Origin: Paracoccidioides lutzii Pb01
Lineage: Eukaryota; Ascomycota; Eurotiomycetes; Onygenales; Ajellomycetaceae
Assembly (NCBI RefSeq): GCF_000150705.2
Contig: NW_015440948.1
Coordinates: 1,377,459-1,441,458 of the forward strand
Length of the DNA: 64,000 bases
Reading direction: 5' to 3'
Part shown: piece by piece, positions 33,452-45,158 of the stretch
How the letters are laid out: each line of letters opens with the position of its first letter
Position numbering within the stretch: position 1 is the first letter of the stretch
Position numbers and translations under genes: made by a program
Notes under the pieces: model-generated
Told to the model about the DNA's origin: nothing
What the model saw: the letters and a program-made list of their open reading frames with translations, nothing else
Database searches by the model: none

Positions 33452-34459
33452 AAAATCTCTATATTACTAATTCTTTATTTTATAAAAAATTAGAGATAAA
33501 ATCTATTGTTATTTAGTCATATATATAAATACTCTGAATCTCTGAAATTTCTTCAAGAGATTCAATAATTAGCTACTATTCAATTCTATATATATATTTT
33601 TATTTATCATTATTTTATTTCCTCTATAGCACTTATTATGTCTATACATTTATTCTTTTACAATTCTAGTTATAGAGCTTTTCACGCTTCCTTTTGATAC
33701 TCAGTTTATTTATTTTAAGTATTCTCATAAATGTTTTTAAATCATTAAGAATTTAAAAGATTTACAGTTTAAAAATAATAATTTTCATATTTATCTTATA
33801 ACTTTTCAAAATATAAAGATAAAACTTATATCTTTAGATGAAAATTGAACTAAGAGTATTTATTATAACTTATTCATACTAGAACTAAGAAACTAATAAT
33901 AGAAATTTTGTTAAAATAAAGCTAAATAATTTCTATATTATTAAATAAAGCTTTATTCAGAATCTGAATCTTAATGAATTGATGAATCAGTTAACTACTC
34001 ATCTCACTATCACTATAACTCATCTTAACTCATTTGCTATGAATATTATCATTGAATAATTTGATGAATATCAATATCATTACTATGAGAATACAGAGTA
34101 TATTATCAAATACTGCTGATTCAAGAACTTATATTTCACAAGTACTGAATGATAGAAATATAATAAGAAATATATAGAGATATTGAAAAATTGAAATAAA
34201 AATATAACTAAAAATAGAAATAAGAGCAAAGATAGAAATACAGAAATCTACTTGCAAGTTAGTCAACTCAAATATCCTTTGCAACAATTTCTTCAAATAT
34301 TGAAGAACTTTTGAAAAGCCAGCCAGATTATGGGTGAAATAAGAAAAGAATTTGATGGATACAGCAAGTGGAAGACAAGATAGATTGACAGAGAAGATGG
34401 ATATGATTGATTTGAGCAGGACAGTAGCTAGTCTGTACAGTAGCTAGTCTGAGGAGAGG
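33452..34459. other. AT-rich decayed transposon DNA, unassigned
   Basis: CpG-poor sequence with many stops. A plus-strand reading at 34060-34420 gives a charged, gag-like stretch but no clear domain. Two copies of GTAGCTAGTCTG (about 34428-34453) precede a purine run. Confidence 0.45.
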
Positions 34460-34640
34460 TGTTGGAGCCTAGGCTTCCTATTATGGACCAGCGCACCGCA
34501 CAGTAGTATATAGCATCCCTGAGATAGGCTACAACCACTTCAGACGTCCCACACAGTTAACTAGAATTGCACGTGATCAACGTCAATCGGCTTAGCTCAG
34601 CACGCTAGTCCGTATCCGGCCTCCCCCCCCACAGTTTAGC
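34460..34640 (+). repeat. probable LTR fragment
   Basis: The purine tract GAGGAGAGG is followed directly by TGTTGGAGCCTAGGCTTCC, the usual start of a 3' LTR. CpG returns at this point. No end could be fixed, so the right border is arbitrary. It marks the boundary between the AT-rich block and the next gene island. Confidence 0.4.
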
Positions 34641-35687
34641 CGTTTGCGGCTCTTGCACCTTCCAACCTCATCTCAACCTCCTCCCCATTTCAACGCCTTT
34701 TTCTCTGCGAAGTTCAGCAGATTCGTAACCTCATTTCATCTTCCTCCATCAACACCACTGCAGACAGCATCACGTCTTGCACTAAGTCGGTCATCGCAAT
34801 CATCGCTTTATTCCCCCCGTTCTTCTATTCCCCATCCCTCTCTCTCTGTGTCTCTTCTTTTCTCGTCTCTCCTTATCTCATCTCACTCCATTCCCTTGTT
34901 TTACTGCAAAACACACGCTTCTTTATTGTCGGTCATTCCAAGAATACCCCCTCCCACTTCAGTATATCTTCTTCCCCCCAGTCTCAAGTGCTAATAAAGT
35001 CTATAGGTTTCTCGCAGGATCAGGTCGGGGAAAAGTAAACGAGGAAACAGATCTTTTCAAGAAAAGGAGAAGAAGCAAAAGAGGGACTAGTCCAGCGAAT
35101 CTGCGTTTATCCTTCTTTTTGATCCTATAACTTTATCAATCAAAGCTTCCAAAATCCTTCTTTGGCTAGAGGTCCTCCGTCATTTTTCACCACCACTATT
35201 CACCACATCACAACCCCTCCGTCTCCTGTGTTGTCGATAAAGTTACTGTCCCAACATCTCCCAAGTTTCTCCAGGAGCCTGCTGCTCCATCCTGCTGAAA
35301 ATTCAACATTCTCACCTCTAAACCAACACCTGCCTCCCTTTCCACACGTCGAACTCCACTCTGATTACTCCGCATCGTTTCCAGCACCCACTGCTACTAC
35401 TGCTACCACTACCACACTTCCTCCTTTGACTCCAACTCCTCAGCCTACATATCTCCAAGCACCAACTCTCCTCTCCAGTCGACCACCTGCACCAGCAAGT
35501 TTTCCTTGGGAAATCCCTGGTGTACATAGCCGATTGAAAAAAAAAACAATTTATAAAAAAGATATTCAGATCCTATTTCGACCCTCATTTTTCACGTAAG
35601 TAAAGCAACAGAAAAGAAAAGAAACGTCCAGGTTCAGAACCAGATATCCCAACCGAGAACCGTGTGTTTTCTCCAGTCGAAAGAAAA
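34641..35687 (+). promoter_or_regulatory. pyrimidine-rich upstream/5' leader region of the KH gene
   Basis: About 1 kb with a strong C/T bias on the plus strand (many CTCC, TCTCTCTC and CCACCAC runs). The open frames at 34644-34994 and 35162-35599 follow from that composition: they are Pro/Ser/Thr-rich, lack family likeness and the second begins with TTG. It is read as promoter and a long 5' UTR. An intron in the UTR is possible but was not resolved. Confidence 0.5.
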
Positions 35688-37346
35688 ATGTCTGCCTCTC
35701 CAACCTCCGCCGTCGCGTCGACAAAACGCCCCCTCGAGGACCCCTCTTCACCATCGGGACCTACCGATCAACCAGATGCCAAACGCCCAGCTCTGGACAA
35801 AGTAGTAAAAGGGGATGACGAAGAATCTAAGCTGCCACAAGAAGTTGAAAGCACTGCAACAGAAGCAACCAAGGCTGAGGCTGCACCGCAGCCCGCTGGC
35901 GCTGCCACCGCCGGAGAAAATGGTGTGAAGGATGAACAAGGTGATTTAGTTGTTCCTGATGCCCCTAACGCCAACGGCAAGGGCACTGCTGCTCAAATAC
36001 TGGAGACTCAGCCGATTCAATCCACAGCTTCTCAGAATGATAGAGCTTCTTCGCAACCCCCGTCCCAGCATACTACGCAAGATGAGAGTGGATGGATCCA
36101 TATTCGTGCTGTAATCTCTAGTGCTGAAGCAGCAACTTGTATTGGTAAAGGAGGTGAAAATGTTTCTCAGATTCGTCGCCTATCTGGTGCCAAGTGCACC
36201 GTTAGTGACTATTCCCGTGGTGCCGTCGAAAGAATTTTGACTGTCAGTGGCATGCAAGATGCAGTTGCCAAGGTATGTTGTAATGATCACGTGGTTTTGA
36301 TGATTCCTTTTTCTTTCTTACTCTCACATGTCACTGACGATGCATTTCACCCAAAAAGGCTTTTGGTTTGATCATCCGTACACTGAACAATGAACCCCTA
36401 GAGGCACCATCCACAGCTCAATCAAAAACCTACCCCCTCCGTCTCCTCATCCCCCACCTCCTCATTGGATCCATCATCGGCAAGTCTGGAGTTCGCATTC
36501 GCGAGATCCAAGAGGCTTCTGGTGCCCGTCTTAATGCTTCCGATTCATGTCTTCCCCTCTCCACTGAACGGACCCTTATTATCCTAGGTGTTGCTGACGC
36601 AGTTCACATCGCAACCTATTACGTTGCTGTTACTTTGGTAGAACAACTGACTGAAAGGTTTGGCGGGCCTGCAGCTTCCGCTTACGCAACTCGTAGCGGT
36701 GGACCTGCCGGTGTCGTCCCAGGAGGTATGCAGGTAGTTCCGTACATACCCCAACCCGCTGGTGGACAGTATGGCCACCCAGATACCTTCAAGAGACATC
36801 AACCCCAGGGAACCCGCGCCGTATCTACCGGTGGATATGGCGTGCCGTACGTCCACGGCCAACCCGGCCAACCCCAAATGCCCCAGCAAGCACTCCACTA
36901 CGGTGCATCCTCCCGTCCCGGCTACACAGGAGCTGGCCCCCACCAGCCATCGCCATACGGCGCACCTCAACCGGGCCAAGTCCATGGTGCACCTAGCTCT
37001 CAGCCAGTTGGAGGTGTGGTTCCAGGAGCACCGGTGACACAGCAGATTTTCATCCCCAATGATATGGTGGGTGCGATCATTGGTAAGGGAGGGGCTAAGA
37101 TCAATGAGATACGCCATCTTAGCGGGAGTGTGATCAAGATCAATGAGCCTCAGGATAACAGCAATGAACGTCTCGTCACCATTACAGGAACACCCGAGTG
37201 TAACCAGATGGCTCTGTATATGCTTTATTCAAGACTAGGTATGATATTTTGCAGCTTAACTGAAGTTTAAACCTTTGCTCTCGATATGTTGGTTCTTTTG
37301 CTAACCACTTTTCTTTTTGCCAGAGAGTGAGAAACATCGTATTTAG
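35688..37346 (+). CDS. three-KH-domain RNA-binding protein (PCBP/Rnc1/Pbp2-like)
   Basis: Three exons: 35688-36272, 36359-37238 and 37324-37346, giving 495 residues. The last exon codes only S-E-K-H-R-I after the split Glu. The N-terminal 135 residues are acidic and Ala/Pro-rich with a K-R-P-L-E-D type nuclear signal. KH1 (about 138-205, GKGG loop) spans the first intron. KH2 (about 218-285) has GKSG at 236-239. A Gly/Pro/Gln/Tyr-rich linker (290-415) follows, then KH3 (about 417-488, GKGG). All three GXXG loops are intact, so RNA or ssDNA binding is expected. Fission yeast Rnc1 and yeast Pbp2 share this layout and act in mRNA stability and MAPK or telomere-linked functions; which applies here is not known. 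Confidence 0.9.
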
Positions 37347-37815
37347 GATCTCAAGATTTTCTTTTCCATGTTTCTGTTCTTTCTATTATTTCTCAGGTTC
37401 ATGTTTCTTATGATCCCTTTGCTTTGAGTTTGGGGAGGAGTTTAATTGAAAAAGTAATTTCTACGAATTTGTTAACTTTGTTTTTAATTACATTCTTTGT
37501 TATCTGTGGTTGGTCATTAACTTTACTTGCTTTGTTCTTTGTTTTTCTTCTTTTCTCTCGTACCTTTTCTGATCCGTTGTTCAACTTGTAGCCCACGAGC
37601 TCTTCTTTTCTTCGTTAACGTGGTGTATTTTTACCTACCAGATATTAAAGGCAATGTCACTAGTTATCTCAAACTACGTTCATGCTTATTAATAATCACC
37701 ATATATTACAGGATTCAAAGCTTCAAATAGTTAAATCTGACATACCCCATCTCCAACACTTTATAATCCTAGGCAACATTTTGTCCCTAACGGGTGCAAC
37801 AGCTTTCTTTCTAAT
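37347..37815. other. 3' flank of the KH gene
   Basis: T-rich sequence holding the presumed 3' UTR, with no other gene seen. Confidence 0.5.
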
Positions 37816-38368
37816 TCATCCATCCTCATCACAGCTTTCATGCGCCTCCACACTCCCCCACCCAGCCACCAGCACAGCCAAGTCCGCCTCCCCAGACGGA
37901 CTGTCGACATGCTCCACCGTACCCGGCCGTTCAACCCATCCCAGTGAAAACCAATAGGGCGGTTGTGGAGGATTTACGGCTGCTGCTGGCGCTCGACAGG
38001 GAGGTATTTTTTGTCGCTGTACCTCTTGCTGCTGTTTAGCGACGCGTTCTTTTTTCTTGTTGTCATTGCCTGTTGCCGTCTGCAGTTGCTGTGGGCCCCA
38101 TATGTAGCATATTCGAGCGCATGTTTGCTAACGAGTGGTTTATGGCTTCTTTTTTATCCAAAGGGAGGGCGCTGGGGAAGGGGAGGATGGCGAGTTCGAC
38201 CGTTGGTGTTGTTGGGAGCTGGGAGATTGGGAGGGATGGAGTGAGGGTTGTGTGCAGTGGTATTGGGGTGGAGGAAGTGGAGATGATAGGGGTTATTTTG
38301 GCTGAAGGGGACGGAGGAGATAGTGTCGCGCCATTCTGTTTGGGTGTTTGGCTAGCCGGTTGATTCAA
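37816..38368 (-). pseudogene. fragments of an antibiotic-biosynthesis-monooxygenase (ABM)-like gene
   Basis: On the minus strand two segments look coding. 38063-38368 has a Pro/Ser/Thr-rich start and then V-E-L-A-I-L-P-F-P with a helix (LDKKEAINHSLANM). 37816 to about 37990 reads P-Y-W-F-S-L-G-W-V-E-R-P and later W-G-S-V-E-A-H-E, the beta-strand pattern of small ABM-fold (dimeric alpha-beta barrel) fungal proteins. No ATG precedes the first segment in frame, and I could not find a splice pair that joins the two in phase. It is either a gene with an unresolved first exon or a decayed copy. Confidence 0.4.
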
Positions 38369-39340
38369 TCGGTTGATTCCAGGAATATTTGAAGATCTTA
38401 TCCAGATATATTACTTCCTATATGAATGCCTGTGCGACGACTTAATGGATAGAAGAATTTCGGGGCCAGCGTCAATTAAATATGCGGGCAGGGGAATGAG
38501 GGAAACCAGCGCAAATAAATGTACGAAGACTAATGAACAATCCAAACGATATCGTTCTGATCCTCGACAGTCCGTCCCCAGATCGAATGCTGATAGCCAC
38601 TCTGCAGCCTTAAGGTCTTCAGTAAAGATTCGCCCCATCACAATTCTCCGGATCTTCAGGCTTCACCCCTTCTTTGAAAGTTAGATAGACGATCTCTGTC
38701 ACGCTTTGAGCCTGATGCATTGGTCCCTTTCTCTCTTGATTCTATTTTAGTCTGAAATGGTAAGGATTCAGAATAAAATAAAGCAATTGGACGGGATATA
38801 TATCTACATAGATTTCAATATAGATTTACGAGTAAATGAACATTTCTGCGGAGAGCGGGTGTTTAATGATATATGATTCTATTCGATCATCAGTAACTAG
38901 TTATCGGAGACACGGGGAGAATGATGTCACTTCGGCGAATAGGCCAACCTGACTGGGTCGGGTGATAGATTAACTGACTCCAAGGGACCCTTGGTTCAAC
39001 TGGTGGGGTCAAAAGTATTAGCGGAAGATCTGACAGCCTGGAATTGATTGAAGGACTGAATTCCAGAGCAAGAAATATACCCACTAGCCTCTAGATAGCA
39101 ATGCTTAACAACAGCCTCCATGGAGATAGTTGTTGAAGCATATTCAAGCGGATGGTGCCCCACACAAGACAAGCCGTATAGCTAGCTTTGCCAATTAGTA
39201 GTTCGGTTAAAACGCCATGTAACCCACACAGTCGAAATTGACTGACATTTTTCGCAGGTCGGCAGAGCTACCCTCAAGGGTTCTTAGGAATGCATCCATG
39301 GCTTGTATGAACTGTACGGAGTAAAGGATAGACATCAGGG
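38369..39340. other. intergenic, no gene seen
   Basis: Normal composition; short open stretches on both strands lack any family likeness. It contains presumed promoter sequence of the methyltransferase gene. Confidence 0.45.
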
Positions 39341-39349
39341 TATATATAC
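39341..39349 (+). promoter_or_regulatory. TATA-like box of the methyltransferase gene
   Basis: TATATATAC lies 91 bp before the start codon at 39440, the only such element in the preceding kilobase. Confidence 0.45.
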
Positions 39350-39439
39350 GTAGTTACATCCATCTACCTCGACTCCCTTCTCCATCACCTAACGGTATAA
39401 CTAGTTAGCAGCTTGGAACAACCAAAAAGGAGAAGAGGA

Positions 39440-41263
39440 ATGGACTTTCAAAATGTCTCTCATTTCTCTCCCTCTCTCACTTTCATCCTCGGTCTCCTCA
39501 CAACACCCCTTCTCTCTCGTCTGCTGCAGGCAATAATAAAACAGCTGCTTTCGCTCTGTCTTAGCGGCGAGGGCGGGGGAGGCGCACATGCGATAGCGGA
39601 AAAGGAGCACGGTCTGTACAGCTTGGACCATGGGATGCTGAATTTACCTAGCCTTGTACCAGAGGAAATGTGGATGAATATGGGATATTGGAAGGTTGGT
39701 TCACCTTGTTTCATTTTTCCATTGAGATGTCTCTTATTACGGAATTTGAGTTGAGGAGGAAAACAGGTTGGGCGGAGGGGTTAGCGGGTATAAGAGGGTG
39801 ACGAACTTTTACGGTACAGAGATAATTAGTTAAACAACATCGCCAATTCAACATTTGATTGGTCTTCTCTCAGCTGCGTATCCTATCTCATATACATTTA
39901 TATACATTTCGAATTCCCCCATGCCTGGTGGTTTAATACCTTATCTTGCAATTTGGTTGAGGACGTGCCAAATAGGAACCAAAAAAAAAAAAAAAAACGT
40001 GGCGCTCATAGCTTCCACTTACTATATGAAGTTGCTAACAACTTGCATAACACAAAGAACACAACAGAGTTTCCCCGCGCCTGTGAGGCGTTGTTGGATA
40101 AAATCCTGCGAACCGCAGGTTTGGACGTCCAAGCCAATACTTCCGACGACATTGACATTGACTACTTGATCATAGCCGAGAAGCCTCAGGAACGGCAAGG
40201 GGGCCGGAAAGATGGGAAAGATGGGGATGGGGCACCAACAAGAAAGAGAAGAAGAGTAATTTTGGATGTTGGATTTGGCTGTGGTGAACAGACATTATAT
40301 TTGATGAAAAAAAGAGAGGCTGGTGTAAGTGATCGTGATGATGATGATGTTGCAAAAGGACTTTCGAGCACAACCCAAGGCAGATTAGAGGATCCCGATT
40401 GTCAAGCGAGTTCACCACTGTTCCATCACTACATCGGCATGACGATCGAGAAGATGCAGTACGAATTTGCTAAGTCTAGAGTTGCTGAAGCAGGTAGGAA
40501 ATGCAACGCTGCAACAGAAGAGAATGAACTTGTTGAAAACGGTGTAAATAGGGGTAAGGGATTGTCAGGTGGAACGGTGGAGCTTTTCTGCGGACATGCG
40601 GCTAAACCATCTGATTGGCCGGAAGATATACAGCGGTCAATTTCCAATGCTTTTCGCCATACCAAACATCGTGAGGGCATGGAGAAGAAAGAAATATTTA
40701 GGAAAGAAACGGATGAGGAGCGCTACGTCCTTGGTCTGGACACGTTATATCACTTTAGCCCCTCACGAAACGAGCTCTTCAAGTACTCGCATTCCACTCT
40801 TCGCGCATCCTTGCTAGCTTTTGACCTCTTCCTACCCCCGAAACCGCAATCTTCCTCATTCCTTATGACGGCAAAAAGAATGATAGATTCATTGGCCCTA
40901 CGTTGTCTCACACCTGCCCTTTCCGCCCCGTTTTCGAACTTTGTCACTCCAGCCGAATATAAAACACTACTGGCAAAAGCTGGCTATGCACCTGAAGATA
41001 TCAGATTTGAAGATATCACGGATGACGTATTTCCAGGTCTCGCGGCATTCTTTGAGCAAAGAACACGAGAGTTGAGGGCCTTGGGCCTGCAAGGATTTAC
41101 AAAGTGGAGGATTTCTGGGTGGTTGTTTCGTTGGCTAGCAGGCGGAGACGTGCTCAGGGCAGGGATTATCGTTGCTAAATGGCAGCGTAGCCCTGAGGAT
41201 TGTGCGAATAGGAAACATAGTTTTGATCTTCAGGTCCAGCATCCGGTCGAGCAAAGTTGCTAA
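39440..41263 (+). CDS. membrane-anchored SAM-dependent methyltransferase
   Basis: Two exons, 39440-39694 and 40058-41263, give about 486 residues. The 363-bp intron starts GTTGGT and ends CACAAAG. Joining restores the segment M-N-M-G-Y-W-K-N-T-T-E-F, as expected for this fungal family. Residues about 9-40 are hydrophobic (likely membrane anchor). The Rossmann motif I is I-L-D-V-G-F-G-C-G-E-Q (about 150). Later come G-M-T-I-E-K-M (post-I acidic region) and V-L-G-L-D-T-L-Y-H-F (motif IV-like). The acceptor substrate is unknown; a lipid or other hydrophobic compound is suggested by the anchor. The intron holds an 18-base A run. The C-terminus may use another splice form. Confidence 0.82.
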
Positions 41264-41421
41264 GGCCGGAGGAACCTGGCAGGTATGTTGGTGGGTAAGG
41301 GAGGTTAAGGTCACCGGTATTGATGTCCGGAGGGAAAAGCTTATCCCACTCATTCTGTATGGAAACACAAGTGTTAACGTTTCAACGTCTTATAGAGTTT
41401 TTTGGAGAATTTGGTAATATC

Positions 41422-44400
41422 CTATAGGAGCATAAACCGGGAATGCTGGGGGAGGGTAATTAAAAAAGAAAATGACGAATTGAAGTACGAGTGATGTTGC
41501 CTTTTTGCAGACCAAACTTACCCAGTCAATGTCCAGCAGGGGCAGATCCTCCGCAGAGTCACCCTTGGGGAAGTCCTCAACGTCAGGAAAGGTTAGTCCA
41601 CAATTGGGAGGAGGGGGAGGAGGGGCTGCTCCAGCAGTTCCAGACCCAACACCAGGATAGAACCACAATCCTGTCGATCCGGAATCCTCAGAGTTATTAG
41701 TTTCTGAATCAAGGCTTTGGCCCCTGGCAACGCGGTCCGCAAGATCAGTCATGGATTTGGGCATCTGCAGATTCTGTAACGGACCATAGCTGAAGAATTG
41801 GAGGGGTTGGGCGTGTTTCTGTTGGGGAATTGGTGGAATTTGATGTGAATGAGTTAGTAGCGGTGGGTTGGATTGCAGCGGTTGCTGCCGCCAATGTGAT
41901 ATCGCTGCGTGTTGATTTTGTACGTTTTCCTGCTGATATGATTCAGCCGTTTGTGAATAAACCACAGTCGAAGGTGGTTTTGACTGAGACGATGGTCTGG
42001 ATGTCTGGCAGGCTCCAGGTGGTGTTTGAGCAGCGTCAAAGACTAAAGTTACAGGAGCAGCGTACCCCTCCTGCGCGGCTGGATAACCAAAAGCAACCGT
42101 ATTGTTCAGTATTTTCCTCTTGCGGCCTGATGTTGATGCGTCAAGGTCTTCCGCTATTTGAGACCCTTGCATGTTGGCGGGAATTTTCAGCTTCCTCCTC
42201 GCTCGATAGCATATCATTCTATCTTTAAGCTGGCCCAAGATCATGCGACCTTTTTGATGCCGATCCTCCAAAAGCTCCCTCCTGTTGCTCTCGCTGTATC
42301 TCTTGCCACCAAACTCAAAGGGAGAAGGCGAAATTTCAAAAACATAATATAGACATCGCCAGATGCGGTCAGCCTCCTTGCGTAACGGATAATTAAAAAT
42401 CTCGATAAGGAGGAGGAAGGCTGTGTGCCACTGGCTAAATGCTGTCGAATACCAGTACCATGGCCTGAGCTCCGGTTCTGTTTCGAGCGCAATTGCATCT
42501 TCCGTCATTTGCACACCAGTTGTTAGGATAATTTGCATGAGCCTGTCAGGAATTCTCACAGTAGTGTTGTGATGATACCGGTGCAATAGCGCTATATAGG
42601 CACGGTTAATATACAAGGAAAGGAAAAGTTGTGCAGCCCGCTGTATCGGTTTAGGATTTGGAACATCAATCAGAGGGCTATAATTTTTAAGGGTAGCCCT
42701 TCGGAAAGCTTCAATTTTTCCTAGTACGTGCGTTAAACTGATCAGATTTTGCTCCACTCTGAGCCTATCAATATTAACAAGCCGTTGCAATTCATGGCAT
42801 TCGAAACGAAGTCGCGTAAAGGTCATGTCCGTCCAATAAGGCTTATCATTGAGAGATGTAGGAGCGCCCGCACACAGGTCATTATCGTTTACATTGAGAG
42901 GAAACTTGGTAGAGAAGTCCTCGCGGCGAATCGAGAGGCGAGGGCCTTGTGCTTCAACCGTCCGGATGTCTAGAAAACACAACTGATACCAGATCATCCG
43001 CCGGACGTGTGTCTCAATGGGGTCAAGCGAAAGTTCTTCAGGGTCACGGTGGAATCCCATACACTCAGCCAAACGAATGATGGTTCCAACAAGAACGGAA
43101 TGGGCACGGGATACTTCTCCTCGACACATTGGAATCTGTATCTCAAACATCAGCACCCACTCAAACAGAATGTGAGGCAGAATATAGAGGGGAAATGATA
43201 GAGGAAGGACAGCATACCATGTACATGACTGAAGCCTGGATAGTTTGGGTTTTGGTAGTTCTCAAAAAGTTTGCTTTTCCCAAAGCCGTTTCTGTTGCTA
43301 ACTGGAAGTTCTCTGTGAGCTTATTTTGTGCAACCCCGAACGTACTTAATATCGAGTCTTCTGTCATACTTATTGCAGCAGAAAACATTGCGGCAAATAT
43401 AACTGCCTGCACAGAGTAGGGGGGCTCAACCCCCCGAGAAACCTGAAACCAGAAATCATTATACTGCTTTTCAACAGTAGGTCGATGAGAAACTTTGGCT
43501 ATGGGATCTACTGCTTCCCAGTATTGTTGTAGTAACCTGTCGGCAGCAGGCCGTGATGGAAGAAAATCGACAAGAGTGTACTTCTGTGAACCACACCGGA
43601 AAATGAAATCCGAACAAGGAGCGATGTAAGAGGGTCCTGGGGCAAAATAGGACTCCGTGTCCTTAGGCGTTAGCTTCCAGATGCGTGAGGGCTTGGAGTT
43701 GGATCTATCTGCAGGCTTGTCTGACATTGATAACTCGTTGAGAGTCACGGCAAGCTAAACAACAGGGACGTCAGCCCAAGGGTTAATACTCCTTCAGTGA
43801 TTCCCGAACAGAAACAACGATTCCACCGCAGAGATACATTGATTTAAGATATATATATATAAATAAAAATGAATGAATGAATGAATGAATAAAAATAAAA
43901 TACAAGAGACTATGAACAGACCTCTTCTGCGACCTTGGGACGATACAAGCCGCCAATACGGTCCGTTAGTCTTAGCTTCCCCAGCTTGAATCCAAGATCA
44001 ACGTTATCATCGTCTGATCCATCTTCATACCCAGCATCCTGAACCGCGAGCGGAGTTGGCTCTAGGTTCACTTCATCTTCTGGCACAGGAGCTTGCGCCT
44101 CAGCTGAGTTCTCAAGCATGCCTGCCAATGTATTTGAGCCAGCCTGGCCATTGCCATCAGGTTGACCGCCCTCTTTTAGCGAAGCCTGTATTTGCGCAGC
44201 ATCCTGTTCCAATGCTCGTTCCAGTGAACCCATCCTATCTTTGAGTTCTGCGAGTTTCTTCCGGGAATTTTCATCCCAGGCCGGGGCCAGGAACAAACAG
44301 TCCCGGTTGGATTTGGAACATTTGGTACACGGATGGAGTCTGTCGCATTTCAGCTTCCTCCGTCGGCACTCCAGGCACGAAGTAATCATTCGATTGCGAC

Positions 44401-44632
44401 GACGGATTCGAAGTGTGGATGCCGGTGCGGCAGGGCTCGGTGAAGAAGACTCATTCGCTCCAGAAACTGGCCCGCTTTCTCTACTAGATCTTGTACCACC
44501 AGCGTGCCCATAAAAATAGTCATTGTTCCTATCGTTCTCTGGCTGTTTAGCTGACTGCCGTAATGAACCCGCGGCAGACTGGGGAGAGTGAGTGGGATGG
44601 CAGGAGGCGGGGTTCGAAGACGACTGATACAT
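41422..44632 (-). CDS. Zn2Cys6 fungal-specific transcription factor
   Basis: Exons 43922-44632, 43218-43754 and 41522-43159 keep phase 0 across 167- and 58-bp introns. A GTAAGT donor after the codons for D-I-D-W points to a short last exon, H-S-R-F-M-L-L and stop at 41422, via the acceptor CCCCCAG. An alternative acceptor further on would give another 15-residue tail. The total is about 969 residues. The binuclear zinc cluster has Cys at 86, 89, 96, 102, 105 and 112 (CX2CX6CX5CX2CX6C), followed by a Leu heptad linker. The middle homology region (fungal_trans) runs from about residue 330 with R-M-I-W-Y-Q-L-C-F-L-D. The C-terminal part is Gln/Pro-rich, typical of activation segments. Targets are unknown. 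Confidence 0.88.
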
Positions 44633-44974
44633 TTAAAACAGAATACGGGATTTGGTAGTTAGTTAGTCCAAGTAAAGGCAGCGCAATTTTTGCTTCCAGT
44701 GTTAGCTAGTTCCTGTGGGAAAAACTAGTTATCATACGGACTCTGGTTACTAAGGAGCAGAAGAGGCCAATTTTACAGATTCATCTGTTGTCCGAATATT
44801 TACGCAGCGTCAGACGGAGCAACTAAATATCAAATTTGGCAGACGTTGAACAGAACTCTCCAGGGGGGTTTCAGCCACTCCGTGCCCGGAATAGCGCCAT
44901 ATGAGCGATTTTCCTGCTTGTGTGGATGGGAGGCTTTTTAATTCGCCGATACGGTTGAATTACTTGTTTGAATT
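44633..44974. other. upstream region of the Zn2Cys6 gene
   Basis: Presumed promoter, ending at a Copia-type LTR. No further elements were recognised. Confidence 0.45.
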
Positions 44975-45158
44975 TGTCGGTTTCGGTCAGAGTAGATGTG
45001 GGATCTGACTCCTAACTACAAGTAGGATCAAATCCGACCATAGATCCTATAGAAAAATCAAGCCAAATCTATTATTCGCTTTTTCCGGATTACCCTGCTA
45101 GCAATTAGTGGAAATTCGCTTCTGTTATATAAGATCTTTGAAGCCGAACCGTCCGACA
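44975..45158 (+). repeat. left LTR of the short Copia-type remnant
   Basis: TGTCGGTTTCGG to GTCCGACA. It shares with the right copy the blocks CGGTCAGAGTAG, TAAGTAGGATC-like and AGAAAAATCAAGCCAA. Confidence 0.75.

Noticed and set aside
34644..35599. Two open frames (34644-34994 and 35162-35599) as genes
   Set aside because: Composition-driven Pro/Ser/Thr-rich frames in C/T-rich DNA; no domain, and the second lacks an ATG start.
43860..43905. TATATA and GAATGAAT repeats as a promoter
   Set aside because: They lie inside the first intron of the Zn2Cys6 gene, whose exons join in phase around it.
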